Shown here: positions 11,215 through 24,020 of the stretch, piece after piece
Layout: every line of letters starts with the position of its first letter
How positions within the stretch are numbered: position 1 is the stretch's first letter
Assembly: GCF_036850765.1 (NCBI RefSeq)
Contig: NC_089493.1
Coordinates: 185,227,140 to 185,291,139, forward strand
Direction: 5' to 3'
DNA from: Saccopteryx bilineata
Lineage: Eukaryota; Chordata; Mammalia; Chiroptera; Emballonuridae
Length of the DNA stretch: 64,000 bases
Position numbers and translations under genes: made by a program
The notes under the pieces: model-generated
Database searches by the model: none
What the model was told of the DNA's origin: nothing
The model's input: only the letters and a program-made list of their open reading frames with translations

Positions 11215-11234
11215 ATATAAATAAATAAATAAAT
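10837..11234 (+). mobile_element. tRNA-derived SINE, type B, with long (AAAT)n tail
   Basis: The complete type-B head gccctggccagttgactcag, the A-box (agtggtagagc), the B-box (ggttcaattcc) and the diagnostic body blocks are present. The tail is an (AAAT)n microsatellite of about 60 bp at 11174-11237. Flanks aaatgtatccctaaa (10822-10836) and aaatgtgtcctagaa (11235-11249) look like a diverged target duplication. Confidence 0.92.
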
Positions 11235-11249
11235 AAATGTGTCCTAGAA

Positions 11250-12734
11250 AAGTGTCCAAAGAAACATACAGAGATATTACAATGTTGAATAAGGAAGTGG
11301 CTAAATTTATTATAGTAAAACCTATGTAATAGCATGACATGAAGACCCCATTAATGCAGTAAATCTATATATACTGATATTTAAAATATCCCAAGTATAT
11401 CACACAGTGAGGAAAAGCGGTTTCGATAATATCTACTATATGATTCTTAATTTGTATATTATGATTCTCATCTGTGAAAAAGTGTATATACATTTTTCCC
11501 TATACACATAGACATTTCTGGAAGTACTCACAAAATACTGATAAGTTTGTGGAGTAGGGAAAAGGCCAATGTGGAATACAACAAAAGTTTTAACTTTCTA
11601 CATTTTTTTTTTTACTTGTTAAACATTTTTACCATGAGAGAGCAAAGAAATTTTTTTCTCCCATGTCTTGTTTATATGAGGGTAAGGGTGAATGATATGA
11701 ATGTCCACTCTAAAGAGCCTGTCAGACACCAGGAACCCAGTGAATGTTGGGTCTCCTGTTCAACACTGCACACGTGTACACACACACACATGCACGCCTA
11801 CCACTCCCTTCCAACATCTTCTGAACCCTGGTATCATTTACATGCTGCCAACTTTATGATACATTTCCATTATCTTCTAAATACCATTCTTTCAAAAGGA
11901 ACTGGAAAACGGACAGGAGAAAAGTTCATTGGAACACTGCTGTCCCCTAATACCTAGTGTTAGTTTTTCAAAAAAAAAGAAAGGTAGAATATTGTATTTT
12001 ACTTTTCGCTTTCAAAACAGAGGGAGATAGACTCTTCCAAGGGACTATCAGTGACAGAGGGAAAGGCTTCATCTTGCTCCCTCCTTCAATCAATCTTGAA
12101 AGAAAGACTAGAGTGAGAACACTTAAAATATACCTCTGCTGTAATTGAAAACCATAAGAATGATGAAACTTCATGCATAATGATGTTGAAATAACCCCCA
12201 GTAAACTGTGGGCATTCTGACAGGCCGTGAGATTTATGACTTCTTTCCTCCATCCCAAATCACAGAAACAGTAAAAAGCTACCGCCCAGATCAATGGCTT
12301 CTAAAATAGATGTTGATCTCATACCCTAGCAGTAAGGAAATCCTGAGCAAGCATCCTTAACATAATTTTACTTATTTACAAAGCAGATACTTCACATCAC
12401 TGTACTAACATATTATGAACGTTAGCAAATATAAAAGTAGAAATAAAAACAGATGAAATTTCAAACAGATAATAAAGCTTCTAATATTATTACCTTCCCA
12501 TATTCACCTGATGGGATTTTGTTCCCAAAGAACTCAAATGGCAATTATTATGGTGTCTAATACACAATTATAATATTCACAACCTTAAAATATCACAACT
12601 GGAGTTATACCAATGAAAAAATTTTCAGGACAACTTTTGCTACTGAAATGCCTGTATAGATGGCCTATAGACCTAAATTGAGAAAATAAATTATTCTTCT
12701 TTCAGTTGTGAAAGGGATAATATTTAACAAATAC
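11250..12734. other. AT-rich unique sequence
   Basis: No repeat is recognised except a short interrupted (CA)n near 11771-11792. The 136-codon frame at 11547-11957 spans that CA run and has no domain. No gene is called. Confidence 0.4.
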
Positions 12735-12935
12735 TTTCTTATACCAACTATTGCTAAGAGCCTCAAAACTTATTTAATATTTGCAACAACTGGGTATGGT
12801 AGATATTATTTCTCCCATTTTAGAGATAGAGAAAATGAGGATTAAAGTGGCTCCAGATCAGCTCATTAGAAACTGGTAAGATATAAAGCAGAATCTAGTT
12901 TGACTGATTCCAAAATCTAAATGCTTAATCAGTAC
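12735..12935 (-). repeat. MIR SINE remnant
   Basis: The reverse-strand MIR pattern is visible: 'tattatttctcccattttag' then 'agatagagaaaatgagga', followed by loss of similarity around 'gaatctagtttgactg'. Confidence 0.75.
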
Positions 12936-13325
12936 TATTGACTGACTATGAAAGGAAAATATTAGGGGTCTAAAATGTCAAAATGTGGTTACAGAATACA
13001 AAATATTCTGTAATGAATGAGACGAGAAGCAATTTGAGAGTTGGGTCTTCTCTTGCTGTTATCTCTTAGCCCTGTCATGCTGTGGACACATAGAGAGAAT
13101 TTCCTGTAGCCAAAGATGAAATAGAACCCCACGGTATTCATCACTGGGCAATCTAAGCTCTAGGAAATGGTAGGAAAGGTTTAAAAGAAAATTGTATGAA
13201 TTTTCAAGTTGTCTCTTTATATTCTTATATTACTTTTCTTCAAACTGAAAATAAGACTCCACACAGATATTTTTTTTAAATAACCTTTAATTTGTGCATA
13301 CCATTTATGTAGCAAACTGCTCTTC
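12936..13325. other. Unique sequence
   Basis: Nothing recognisable. AT-rich, with no gene seen. Confidence 0.4.
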
Positions 13326-13343
13326 AAAGAATTTACTCGTTGC

Positions 13344-13481
13344 GCCTGACCTGTGGTGGTGCAGTGGATAAAGCATCAACCTGGAAATGCTGAGGTTGCC
13401 AGTTCGAAACCCTGGGCTTGCCTGGTCAAGCCACATATGGGAGTTGATGCTTCCAGCTCCTCCCCCTTTCTCTCTTTCTGC

Positions 13482-13553
<72 letters not shown>

Positions 13554-13588
13554 CCTCTCCTCTCTAAAATGAATAAATTAAAAAAAAA
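13344..13588 (+). mobile_element. tRNA-derived SINE, type C, with long (CT)n
   Basis: The type-C head gcctgacctgtggtggtgc, the B-box-like 'agttcgaaaccc', the 'gggagttgatgcttccagc' block and a (CT)n tract of about 70 bp at 13487-13560 precede an A-rich tail. An 18-bp target duplication lies at 13326-13343 and 13589-13606 with two mismatches. Confidence 0.93.
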
Positions 13589-13611
13589 AAAGAATTTGCT
13601 CATTGCTAGTG

Positions 13612-13806
13612 ATTATCAATGAGGGAAAAATTTTGGCTCCCAGGAGGACATTTGGCAATGTCTGGGGACAGTCTGGGTTGTCACCACTAAGAATGAAGGT
13701 GCAACTGGCATCAGTGGAAACAGACCAGGGATGCTACTAAACACTACAGGGTATAGCACAGTTCCCTGTTTACAAAATGTCAATAGTGCCAAGTTTGAAA
13801 AACTTT
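13612..13806 (+). mobile_element. MER5A (hAT-Charlie) remnant
   Basis: The order 'ggacatttggcaatgtctgg', 'ggttgtcaccactaagaatg', 'ccagggatgctactaaac' and 'aaaatgtcaatagtgcc' is the MER5A consensus pattern. It is an ancient non-autonomous hAT relic. Confidence 0.88.
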
Positions 13807-13814
13807 TCTCTAAA

Positions 13815-14110
13815 GCATGAATCAATGATATGTCAAAGATAGCTATCAAGATGTGTTCATTTCAGCACTGTTGGTGACAGTTCAGTAGTACGAGACTCGT
13901 TAAACACCAGTGAATCTATTCATTGGAACACTGTAGCCATTAACAGTGATGTTATAGTACGATACTTAAAAACGTGAAGAAATGTTTAGTATGGTTACAG
14001 TACTGTAAAAGTATACATATGCTTTCATAAAGGCATAGAAAATATTTCAAAAGAATATCAACCAAAAATACTAATACTACTCATTTCTGAAGAGTGGTAA
14101 GTTCATATGA
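13815..14110 (+). mobile_element. Old L1 3' end (L1ME type)
   Basis: Similarity is to the tail of L1ME-type elements: 'aacactgtagccattaac', 'gatacttaaaaacgtgaag', and a stretch leading to 'ctcatttctgaagagtgg'. It is heavily mutated with no open frame. Confidence 0.6.
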
Positions 14111-15185
14111 AAGAATCCCTCATGTCCAATGTTGTTAAAAATACCTACACCATTATCATCCTGAGGAGAAGCACAGTTGAAAATAAGCCATCATCTCAAA
14201 ATCTATCTAAGCTTCTTACACACACAAGAGTTAGTACCCTTTCTTTTTAGAACGTGTCACCGGAAGAGTTTGATTTCCCGGCATCAAGTTCTTTAATGAT
14301 AGAAAAGAGGAGCAGCAGGTGTTCTCCACCAGGTGCCTTTGTGATGGCAGCAGAGTTCGCTGGATATTTTTGTTCGGAGCCAAAATAGCACCTCCAATTC
14401 TCATTCCCTCTCTTTAAAAGCCTTCATTGTTATACTATGATTCAAAAGTGGAATTACTCGCTTCCACCCACACCAAACGCAGGATGATCACGACACTCTA
14501 CAAACTTAATAAATGGATAAAACATCATGAACCTTCAACATCCTCATTTCAGAATGTTTCATGAATAAGGGGCATGATGCTATTGTCTTTCTGCAGCCTT
14601 ATAATTTCCACATTGGCATTCAGAAGTACTGATGTCCCTCTGGAGACATATGCTGACAAATTATCCTTTATTTTAGTGATCAGTAGCCTCATGTGAAGAA
14701 AAAGAAAGCAAGACTGCTACACAGTCTCACAAATACCACAGTGTTGATATCAACCAACAAAACCGATTGACAGAGAGCTTGCTCACTGGTTAAACTGAAC
14801 TTTTAATCTGCTTTGTAGAGAAAGAGGGGTGGGGACAAGAAGAGGGGACTATTTGGCCAACATACTTAATGACAATAATGCAATTAGAAATTTAAAATTA
14901 TTACAGCATAGTAAAGAAATAAAAAAATAAACTCCCATAAAAAAATAGATCTCCCATATAAAACTCCAAATAATTTGTATAGATACTGTCCCCTTAAGGA
15001 GCTGGATCTTAAGTTCCCACTCCTGAGTTTAGGCCGTGCTTAGTGACTTGCTTCCAAAGAGTAAGAGCATGGAAACAAGAAAATGGAAACTTCAGAGTGG
15101 AAATCCTGACAACCAGCACCTTGGCCAGTTACCAAGGTCAATATCATCCATGTTACATTGACAATATATTTTCTTGATATGATAT
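14111..15185. other. Unique sequence with a CpG-containing block
   Basis: The segment 14230-14560 is repeat-free, richer in G+C and contains several retained CpGs. This is unusual against the decayed surroundings and could mark a conserved non-coding element. The remainder is AT-rich and unassigned. Confidence 0.35.
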
Positions 15186-15189
15186 AATG

Positions 15190-17455
15190 AAAAGAGTACT
15201 TTTCTCTGAGATCCTCTTTTCACTACCATATAGTAATCATGATTTAAAAAACTTCCAACAAACCCAAAAAGAGAGACATTCTATTTAAAAATTTGATCTC
15301 AAAATGTTGAAGTCATCAAAGAAAAAAATGTCTGAAAAACTGTCATGACCAAAAGAGATTAAGGAGACATGTAATGTAGTATCCTCAACTCTAGGCCCAG
15401 ACAGTTTCCAGGATGCACATTTAAGGGAAAAAATAACACAAATCTACATTAACTCACAAAATCAAAAAGGGGAAAGTACTTCTCAACTTGTTTTATGAGA
15501 TCAATCTAATCTTAATACCAAAACCTGATAAAGGACAAAAAAAGAAAAAGCACAAATCAACATCACTTAAAATTATATATTAAAATATCATTTTTAAATG
15601 TCAAATTATTTTCAACAATACATACTAAGAATAATCCATCATTAGCAAGTAGGGTCACCAAGGTATGCAAAGTAGGTTCAACATTTGAAAATCAACATCA
15701 CCTGACCAGGTGGTGGTGCAGTGAATAGAGCATCGGCCTGGGATGCTGAGGACCCTAGTTTGAAACTCCAAGGTCACCAGCTCATCTGACCTAAGCACAG
15801 TCTCACCAGCTTGAGCACAGGGTCGCTGGCTTGAGCATGGGATCATAGACATGACCCCATGGTCACTGACTTGAGCCCAAAGGTTGCTGGCTTAAAGCCC
15901 AAGGTCACTAGCTTGAAGCCCATGGTTGATGGCTTGAGCCCAAGGTCACTGACTTGAGCAAGAGTGTCACTGGCTTGGCTGGAGCCCTCTGGTCAAGGCA
16001 CATATGAGTAAGCAATCAATGAACAACTAAGGTGCCACAACTATGAGTTGATGTTTCTCATCTTTCTCATTTCCTATCTGTCTTTCCCTGTCTGTCCTCT
16101 CTCTAGCAAAAGAGAGAGAGAGAAAATCAATATGTATAATTCACCATGTTCAGACTGAGACTAAAAAGCCATATGACAATCTCAATGGATGAAAAAATGA
16201 GCATTTGACACGCTATAACACCCATTCATGATTGAAACCCCCAGTCAACTAGGAACAGAAGAGAACAACCTTCATCCAACTAAAGGAAATCTATGAAAAA
16301 GCAATAACTAAGATTAAACTTAATTGTGAAAGAGTATATTTTCTCACTAAATAAGGAATAGGACAAAAATGCCAAATCTCACCAATATTTTTTAAATTCC
16401 ATTTATAATAGCATCAAAAATACAAACTAAAACCATAAAATTTTTAAAGAAAACAGAAGATCTTCATGACTTAAGGGAGATAACTGTTCCCTGTGCAAGT
16501 CACAGAAAGTAAAGTATTAAAATTTGATAAATCAAGTTTCATCAAAAATTTTAGCTTCTGTTCATCAAAAGATACTATTTAGAAAAATAAGAAGGGAACG
16601 CAGAAGTATTTGCAAAATACACTGGACAAAGGAGTATTATTCAGATTATATAATGAAAAATAACCCAATCAGAAATTTGAACAGGAACCTCACAAACATA
16701 TGTATGTGGCCAATTAATACATGAGAAGATAATAGTAAAAACTGGAAATAGCTCAGATGTTCATCAATAGGAGATTGGATAAACAAACTGTGGAATAGTC
16801 ATACAACAGAATACTACTCAGAAATAAAAATGAATAAATTACTGAAACCTGCATAAATCTTGGATGAGTTTCAAAAATATTCTGTATGCAATGTAAAAGA
16901 AATCTTATACATAGAAACACCTCATTGATTTGATCCACTGAATATTCTAGAAATGCAAAGCTAACCCATGGTTTAAAAAGAAAAAAAGTCAGAACACCAG
17001 TGGCTTCTGGAGGTGTGGGGCAGAGACTGAGAAGGACAGGACATAAGGGAACTCTCTGGAATCATGGTAAGAGTCTACATCTCACTAGGGGGTTTGATGG
17101 CACAGAAATATGCATTTGTCAAAACTCAACAAACGTACACTTTAGATCTGTGCATTTTTCATTGAATATAATTTCTAAATCCAATAAAATTACCTGTAAA
17201 TGAATACTGCACTCTGGTTAAAGAAATGCATGGTGAAGCATGCAGAAGGAAATATACTGACGTCTACAATTTACTTTGAAATGTATCTATAAGAATACAA
17301 TGGCTGGATGTATAGATAGAGCAATGGTAGATGAATAGATATGCGTAAGCAGTAGAATAAAAGGGTAATAGTAGAATCTAGGTAGTGGGGATGTGGGTCT
17401 TACTCTCAAATTATTTCAAAACTGCTGAATGTTTATAATAAAATACAAGAAAGGA
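15190..17455 (+). mobile_element. Old L1 fragment: 3' part of ORF2 and 3' UTR
   Basis: Broken pieces of the L1 ORF2 reverse-transcriptase downstream region appear (an 'accaaaacctgataaaggac' block at 15520, 'aagccatatgacaatctcaa' at 16168), then the C-terminal part ('gatggataaacaaactgtgg'-like at about 16773) and an L1M 3' UTR ending near 17450. Frameshifts and stops throughout show it is dead. A type-A SINE at 15699-16121 interrupts it. Confidence 0.85.
15699..16121 (+). mobile_element. tRNA-derived SINE, type A, long form
   Basis: It begins with the type-A head cctgaccaggtggtggtgc and carries one of the longest internal arrays of 'ggcttgagcccaaggtcact' modules in the window. It ends in a CT tract and a short (AG)n tail. 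Target duplication is gaaaatcaacat (15687-15698) and gaaaatcaatat (16122-16133). It is inserted into L1 ORF2 sequence. Confidence 0.92.
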
Positions 17456-18335
17456 CAATTTAAAATTAAATCATACTAAAGATCAAAAACTGTAAGATAA
17501 GTTTAAATTTATGGTAATGATAGTTTGAGGTGATGATGTGGTCAAAAAACTGTTATATCGGGAGAAAGTACTTGAGAAGCTGGAGAACACGGGTACTTGA
17601 GAAATAGATGGAGATACCAGATTGTGTTCAAGGTCATACGTTGACATTTGAGGGTACAGATGAGGTTCCACTTTTTATGTGGTTCGGATTGTGTCCATGA
17701 AACTGAAAGGCTGGTGGAGTGAAGGAAAGGGTCATTAAGAATAAATTCTGGGGATGAAGAAGCCAGAGAAAGATGGCAACCTGGATTTGCCAAGAATGGT
17801 GACAGCATGTGAAGTCACAAGGAAGATCATGTAATGCTGTTGGGAAATCATGGAGAAAGAGATTATACATTTGCAGAAGCAGCAGGGTTTTTTTCAAGGG
17901 GAGAATCCTGATCTAGAAGAGACAATAGAGAACAGGAGAGTCCCTACTGTGGCATCCGGTCTTGAGGTGCATGAGAGAAGGAAAAGTCATGTTTGTAAGA
18001 GAGTTTAGCCCACAGAACACACCTACATTTCATTTACAAAAACAAGAAAACATAGGAAGGGAGGAGAGAGACAAGGTAGTTTACTACTTAACATTGCAGG
18101 TCCCAGAGGACCCGGTGGGGGATGGCAATATACACAGATGACAGAAATGTTCAGGAAGATTTTCTCTCCTAGAGGGGACTGAGATAAGCAGGACTGTGTG
18201 GCATGATGGGATGAATCCTCAAGTCTCTTAGGGGAGAGTGGGAGTCTGGTGCTATGGACTGAAGTGTTTCTGAAAAAACTCCCAACCCTCACTCCTCCCT
18301 TGGGTAGCATCTAGGGGTATGGCCAGAATAAAGCT
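17456..18335. other. Unassigned sequence
   Basis: A G+A-rich plus strand gives three overlapping open frames on the minus strand (17483-17897) rich in Ser, Leu and His. They share no motif with a known family and are attributed to composition. An unrecognised old retroelement is possible. Confidence 0.35.
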
Positions 18336-20690
18336 GAAGAAAGGAGAAGAATAGGATAAACCAGGGTGGGGGGATCATAAATTATTAGAAAATAAAACAA
18401 GTTTTAAAGTTGTAGACTACTACAAAAAAAAACCTGGTTCTTATGAAAGAATAGCAAAATAGACAAACTTCTAGAAAGCTTTATCAAGAAAAAAAGAAAA
18501 ATTATAAGCAATATATGTCATAAAAGGGTAACATAACTAAAAATACAAAGATTTGGAGGATTTTGGAAATTTTCAAATATATATAAAAGTAGAAGAAATA
18601 GAATAATGACTTCTAATGTACCCATTAGCCAGCTTTAGAATTACTAAATCATAGCTAATTTTGTTTCATCTCTACCCCTTATCCACTTCCTTCTAGCCTA
18701 GATGATTTTGAAGCAAATCTCAGACATCAAATGATTTTTATCTGTAAATATTTAGTATGAATCACTAAAAGGTAGTATTTTTTTTCAAAGTCAGCCATAC
18801 TCTCAACATTATACTTTCAGTATTCATATTTGTTTTTATATTTCCCAGCCATCTTACCATTTTTTAAGTTGGTTTGTTTGAACCAGAATCCAAATAAGAT
18901 CCATATACTGCCATTACTCTGTTTCTTTTCATTTATGATTCGCTTCTCTTTTTATCTCTGTATTTCCTGTAATGTTTCTGTGGAAGAAACTGTCTTCTGT
19001 TCTGTCCTTTGCCTGCAGCCTGGATTGTGGTTATTACAGCCTGCAGGTCATCTACTATGTTCTCTGTACTCTTCATTTGCTGAAAATGGACAGTCAGATT
19101 TGAAAGTTTCATAAGCTTTCAAATTCATAAGATTTAGGTTCCATTATTAAGTAAGACAATTTACTTCATAGGTGACATTGTGTACTTTCATCAAGACCCG
19201 ATTCACTGTTTTGTGCTATAACAGCATTGATAATAGTTGCTTAGATAAATTAATTCATTAAGAATGAAAAAGGATGATATTCTATCATCAAAAGTGATTC
19301 AGAGAATATTCTATACAGCTTCATACTAGTAACTCAATAACTAAAGGAAATAGACTACTCTCTTAGGACATATGGTATGAACATTGAGTCTTGAATCAGT
19401 AAGATACTTTAATAGACTAATTACCATACAAGGCATTGAAATGATAATTAATGAAACACCCATCTTTTAAGGACACAATTCTCAAACCTTCAAGGAACAG
19501 ATAATTCCTTTATTATAAATAGTTTTAGACCACAGAAAAAGATGAGAAACTCCACAGTTCATTTTATGAAGTAATAATCACTTTAATATGAAACCCAGTA
19601 AGAGTATAATAAAAAAAATTATAAAAATTTTATTGTGAGATTTAAAAAGTCAGTAACAAAATGAATCTAGTAATACATTAGAATAATTTAAAATAATAAC
19701 CAATTGGGTTGGACCCAAAAATGCAGAGGTGGTTAAACATTAAAAAATTATTTATATTAAAAATTCAGATGATGTTCTCTCTCATTTCAATCATTGAACA
19801 TTATTCTGAATATTCTAGTTATAGTATAAATAAAATGTAAAATTGTTTGATATTTGAAGATATGACTTTATACCAGAAAAATCTAAGATTTCATCTAAAA
19901 AAGCTGTTATCAAAATACTACAAAAATGTAGGCTGGAATAACATTTATATACATAAGTTAATGGCTTTCATATTTGCAAACAATAACCACTGGGAACAAA
20001 TATCGAGATAAAATTCTGTAAGGTTCACAGCAAAAATATCACATAGCCAAGAATAAACATCACAAGAAATTTATAAGCTCTAAATAAAGAAAAGTTTTAA
20101 ATGTTCTTGAGAGATCTAAAAAGATGAACCAATAAAAGCATACCATGTATTCAGCAGGAAAGGTTAAACATGTAGAAATGTCATTTCTTCTGGAATTCAT
20201 TTATCAATGTAGGGCGATCTTAACTCTAAAATTCATACAAAACAATAAACAGTCTGACCGGACGATGGCTCAGTGGATAGAGCATCAAACTGGGACACAG
20301 AGGACCCAGGTTAGAAACCCTGAGGTCACCAGCTTGAGCGCGGGGTCGCTGGCTTCAACATGGTATCATAGACATGATCCCATGGTCACTGGCTTGAAGC
20401 CCAAGGTCACTGGCTTGAGCCCAAAGTCGCTGGCTTGAGCAAGGGGTCACTTGCTCTGCTGTAGCCCCCCAGTCAAGGTAATATAAGAAAGCAATCATTG
20501 AACAACTAAGGTGCCACAACAAAGAATTGATGCTTCTCATCGCTCTCCCTTCCTGTCTGTCTGTCCCTACTGTCCCTCTCTCTGACTCTCTCTCTTCTCT
20601 GTCAAATAAATAAATAAGTAAATAAATAAATAATCAAGAGTAGCTAGGGAAAAAAATCTAAGAGAGCAAATCAGTGTAGTTAAGTAGGCA
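18336..20690 (+). mobile_element. Old L1 ORF2 fragments, interrupted
   Basis: Piece one (18400-18555) resembles the endonuclease to reverse-transcriptase linker ('ctggttcttatgaaagaat', 'agacaaacttctagaaagc'). Piece two (about 19230-20690) follows ORF2 reverse-transcriptase and downstream sequence ('tcatctaaaaaagctgttat', 'gtagggcgatcttaactc'). Between them is a different L1-type segment (18556-19230) with 'gaagcaaatctcagacatca' and 'ggtttgtttgaaccagaatc'. All frames are broken. Confidence 0.7.
20253..20632 (+). mobile_element. tRNA-derived SINE, type A
   Basis: The head tctgaccggacgatggctc, B-box-like 'aggttagaaaccc', repeated 'ggtcactggcttgag' modules, 'agaaagcaatcattgaac' and an (AAAT)n-like tail are all present. 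It sits inside the L1 ORF2 fragment. The target duplication is not clear. Confidence 0.88.
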
Positions 20691-21685
20691 TCTGAATCTC
20701 CTAAAGTCACAACAATTAAGGCAGTGTGGGGGCAGCACAGGCAGGGAGAATTGAAGGATGAGAACCGAGAGTGCGAAATGGAGCCAAATGCATACAGGAA
20801 ATGCATATATGCTAAAGAGCATCTTCTGTCAGTAAGGAAAAGATGGCTCTGTGCAGTCAGAACAAATGGAGAGCCATTTGGAAAATTAGCTCCATCTTCG
20901 ACCTTAAGCAAATCAAATCAAATAAAAAAGATGAAATATTTTATGAAAACATGAAAGTGTTAGAGAAACCGCTTACAAATTCTTTCTGAACCTCAAACTG
21001 GGGAAGATATGACGAACTATGCCACCAAGAAAACTTGATAAAAGACAAACAAGGCAAAGATATTGCCAACTAATATTATAAATAATGCCTCAGTTACTGT
21101 CAAATATGGGAACTATAGAAAGAGTCCAGCCACACACAGTAGGTGAACCTTCTGTAACACCTTTGTCAAAACCAGGTGCTAACTATTTTTGCCACACTGG
21201 TAGGGGAAACACATTATTTTCACATAACTTAAGTTCATGTTATGCATTTTTAATTTAAACTCTCTGTGTTCACTTCAAAAAAAGAGAGAGAAGGAGAGAA
21301 ACTACTTTCCATATTATCTGTAGCAGGTGAATACCTAGCTTTGATGACAGTGAAAAGTATCCCCCAAATTGGAGTCAAACTGAGCAGCTCAATCCAAAAC
21401 TCAGCTCTGCCACTTCTCCAATCTGCATCTTTGCATAAATTACTACTTATTGTTAACCAACCTGTGCGTCTTCCTCTGTAACAAAGCGGCTGGTAATGTC
21501 TATTTCATCGGGTTCTTGTTAGAAAGAAAATGAGACCACTTTGTGGAGCTCTGGGCACCAGATGGGGACATTCCCCTGTGTCCTTTTGTTGCCCTCAAAC
21601 CGAGGGCAGTGACATGTCTTTAAAAGGCAAACTGACCTGGCTGGGAAGTCCAGTAAAAACACCCTAGACTCACAGAATGCTTGCA
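20691..21685. other. Unique sequence
   Basis: No family or gene recognised. Short open frames at 20724-20954 and 21266-21481 lack any domain. Confidence 0.4.
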
Positions 21686-21699
21686 AGAGAGAAGGAGCA

Positions 21700-21775
21700 C
21701 AGGAACCAGCTAATAGAAGCCATTCATTTTACAGATAGTGAAATTGAAGCAGGCCCTTCAGGGACGTTTCCAGAG
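21700..21775 (-). repeat. Short MIR remnant
   Basis: 'cattcattttacagatagtg' followed by 'aaattgaagcaggccc' matches the reverse-strand MIR core. Only this part is recognisable. Confidence 0.5.
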
Positions 21776-23134
21776 GAGCATCCCATGAAGATGGGGATGA
21801 ACAATATTGGTTCCTTCCTGTCCCCCAGAAACTGTCCAAACCACAGCCAGCTGCTTGAACCTTAAGCTCCCAACTTCTACAGGCTTCTGGCTGGTTTGCC
21901 CATGTCGCATGAAATCCCATCAATCCAGTCTCCTCCACAAACTATTCAAGGTGGCAATCCAGGAGTTACAAAACAGTCACAATATTTTGGCTGGCCTGCG
22001 TCCTTCCTGAAACTGCATAAACAAGTTTGGAAGAGTTGGTGCCGAGAATATCTCCAGGACACGGCACAAGGGCTCCATCTTCAGCTCACAGACTGAAGAG
22101 GATGTTTTTCAGAAATGCTTCTGAGTCTTGAAAAAGAAGATTTGAAATAATCTCTTCTCATAAAATTTAAACTGCACAAGCTTTCACTTTGATAAATATT
22201 CAGTCCAAACTGTTTATCCACTGTCTATAGGCAAAATGAAAGGTAAGAGTCCTACGATGTGTTTTATTTATATTAAATAGACAAGATTTTTAAAAGTATC
22301 GCATTTTCCTTATATTCTTAAGTATACACGTCTAGATGTCATTTTCTTTAAAGCTGCAGCAGACTCTGATCAGCTAGTCCATTCTAATTCTCCTCCGGTT
22401 TCACTCCATTGGACTTACGGTTTTGTAATAAAGGAAAATGTTAATTCTTGCTCAGCAGAACTAATTCATAACTTACAAGCAGGTTTTGAATATCCCACTA
22501 AAACATATGTCAGATTGGGGAGGGAAATTTCGTCTGGACTAAGAGAAGTGAAATTCAATTCTATGAAGGGAAATTGACTGGCCCTTGAAGATGGATATCT
22601 ACCAGTGGTAATGGTAAGGAATATTAATTTATAAAAACAAAAATGAACAGCAAATTGCCAAAAGATATCCCCATAATTCCACAGAATGAAACTTCCAAAT
22701 CTAAATAGAATTCAGAAGCAATTTGTATAATTACATAATAGAGTGAACCAATCTTTCTTCCATTGCATATTTTATGGTAAATCTATTGAAGGTGACAAAG
22801 TGCCTGCTTCTTTACAAATTGTGTCATGTAGGAGGGAAATTAGTCACTTTCCTACATTGAAAGAGATCAGTAGATGTGGATTATAAACAAATACATATAT
22901 ACACAAGACAATGACTGTTTCAAAATCTGACAAATTTACTGCTAATTTTTTCCCTATTGTTTTCTTCTTGGCTCAACCAAATTCTCAGGTTTCTGATTCT
23001 CAGTGAAAGGAAGTCATAGATATTCAGTGTTACAGAACTGTGTCTAGGTAAGAAAAACCACTAAATTAAACTGAAGTGTCATTATTGGGCAAATGAGTTT
23101 GTAAAATAGGAATTTTTGAGTTTGCTCACTTTTA
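21776..23134. other. Unique sequence
   Basis: No repeat or gene is recognised. There are several in-frame stops in all frames of the AT-rich right half. Confidence 0.4.
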
Positions 23135-23135
23135 T

Positions 23136-23631
23136 TGTTAAAAATGGCGCTGGCCTGTGAAATTGCTCATCACCTTCCTGTTTGGGAAGGGCCATTGTAA
23201 TGCTAATGTTTCTGGAGGAGAGGTTTTTGGTGCAAAAGAAGTTTTAAAAGGAGAGAAGAAGGAGGAAGGAAGGAAACCATTTTTTGCAGAGTGAGGAAGG
23301 AGGAGAGAAGCCAGGATGGCAGGGTGCTGAAAGAAAAGCCAGTTTGTGCAGAGAGGAGAAGGGAGAAGGTGTGCAGATGGGGAACCAGCGGCGACTGAGA
23401 CTGGTGGGGGCTTTTGATTCTAAGAAAACCGGATGAGTCGATAGCTTTGTGAGCTCTGAGTGAAAGGGAAGTATTTTCCCTCTGTTTGTGTTTTTACTCG
23501 CCTGCCAATGCAAGGTTAGAATAAAGGAATGGCCCACCATTTTTTGGCTCCACTATTTCTTTACCATCTGCTCGAATCTACTGGGAACCTGCATGCAAAT
23601 GACCACGATGACCGTGACTACTGGCCATACA
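23136..23631 (+). mobile_element. Candidate solo LTR, family unassigned
   Basis: A segment starting TGTTAAAAATGGCGC and ending GGCCATACA has LTR-like layout: a TATA-like ttttaaaag at 23242-23250, a long purine-rich stretch, and a polyadenylation hexamer aataaa at 23520-23525 followed by U5-like sequence. I cannot match a target duplication at these exact ends, so termini are provisional. No internal retroviral sequence adjoins it. Confidence 0.45.
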
Positions 23632-23859
23632 GTCATACCCTAGGAAGTTTCTCCATGCTTCCTAATGGTGCCCTGAATTCTTACTATTTTTGCCTGTAGG
23701 CTGTATACAAGCCTGGAATCAGAAATTGCCACAGAGAAATGTGAGTTTTTTTGTGTCCCAAGGACCCTGAAATGGGATTACCATGCCACCAGAGCAAGGA
23801 TTGAAACCAAGTCCAAGCTTTTGTTTCTGTTCAACACCCATCTTAAATTTCCTTTGTAC
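23632..23859. other. Unique sequence
   Basis: Nothing recognisable. Confidence 0.35.
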
Positions 23860-23864
23860 TAATG

Positions 23865-24020
23865 AGTAGTTAAAATTTGTAGAACAGTTACTATGTGCCT
23901 AGCTTCCTGACAAATATTTCAGGTGTTTTCTAAGCCTCATAATGATCCAATGACTTAATTTTCTTATTACCCTATTGTTTTATCATTGAGAAAGCCAAGA
24001 CTTAAAGAGATTATGATGAT
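23865..24020 (-). repeat. MIR SINE remnant
   Basis: The reverse MIR order is recognisable: 'agttactatgtgcctagctt', 'ctaagcctcataatgatcc', then 'tatcattgagaaagccaaga'. Confidence 0.65.

Noticed and set aside
11000..11335. Minus-strand frame with a hydrophobic repeat suggesting membrane segments
   Set aside because: The repetitive Phe/Ile/Tyr/Leu stretch is the translation of the (AAAT)n SINE tail.
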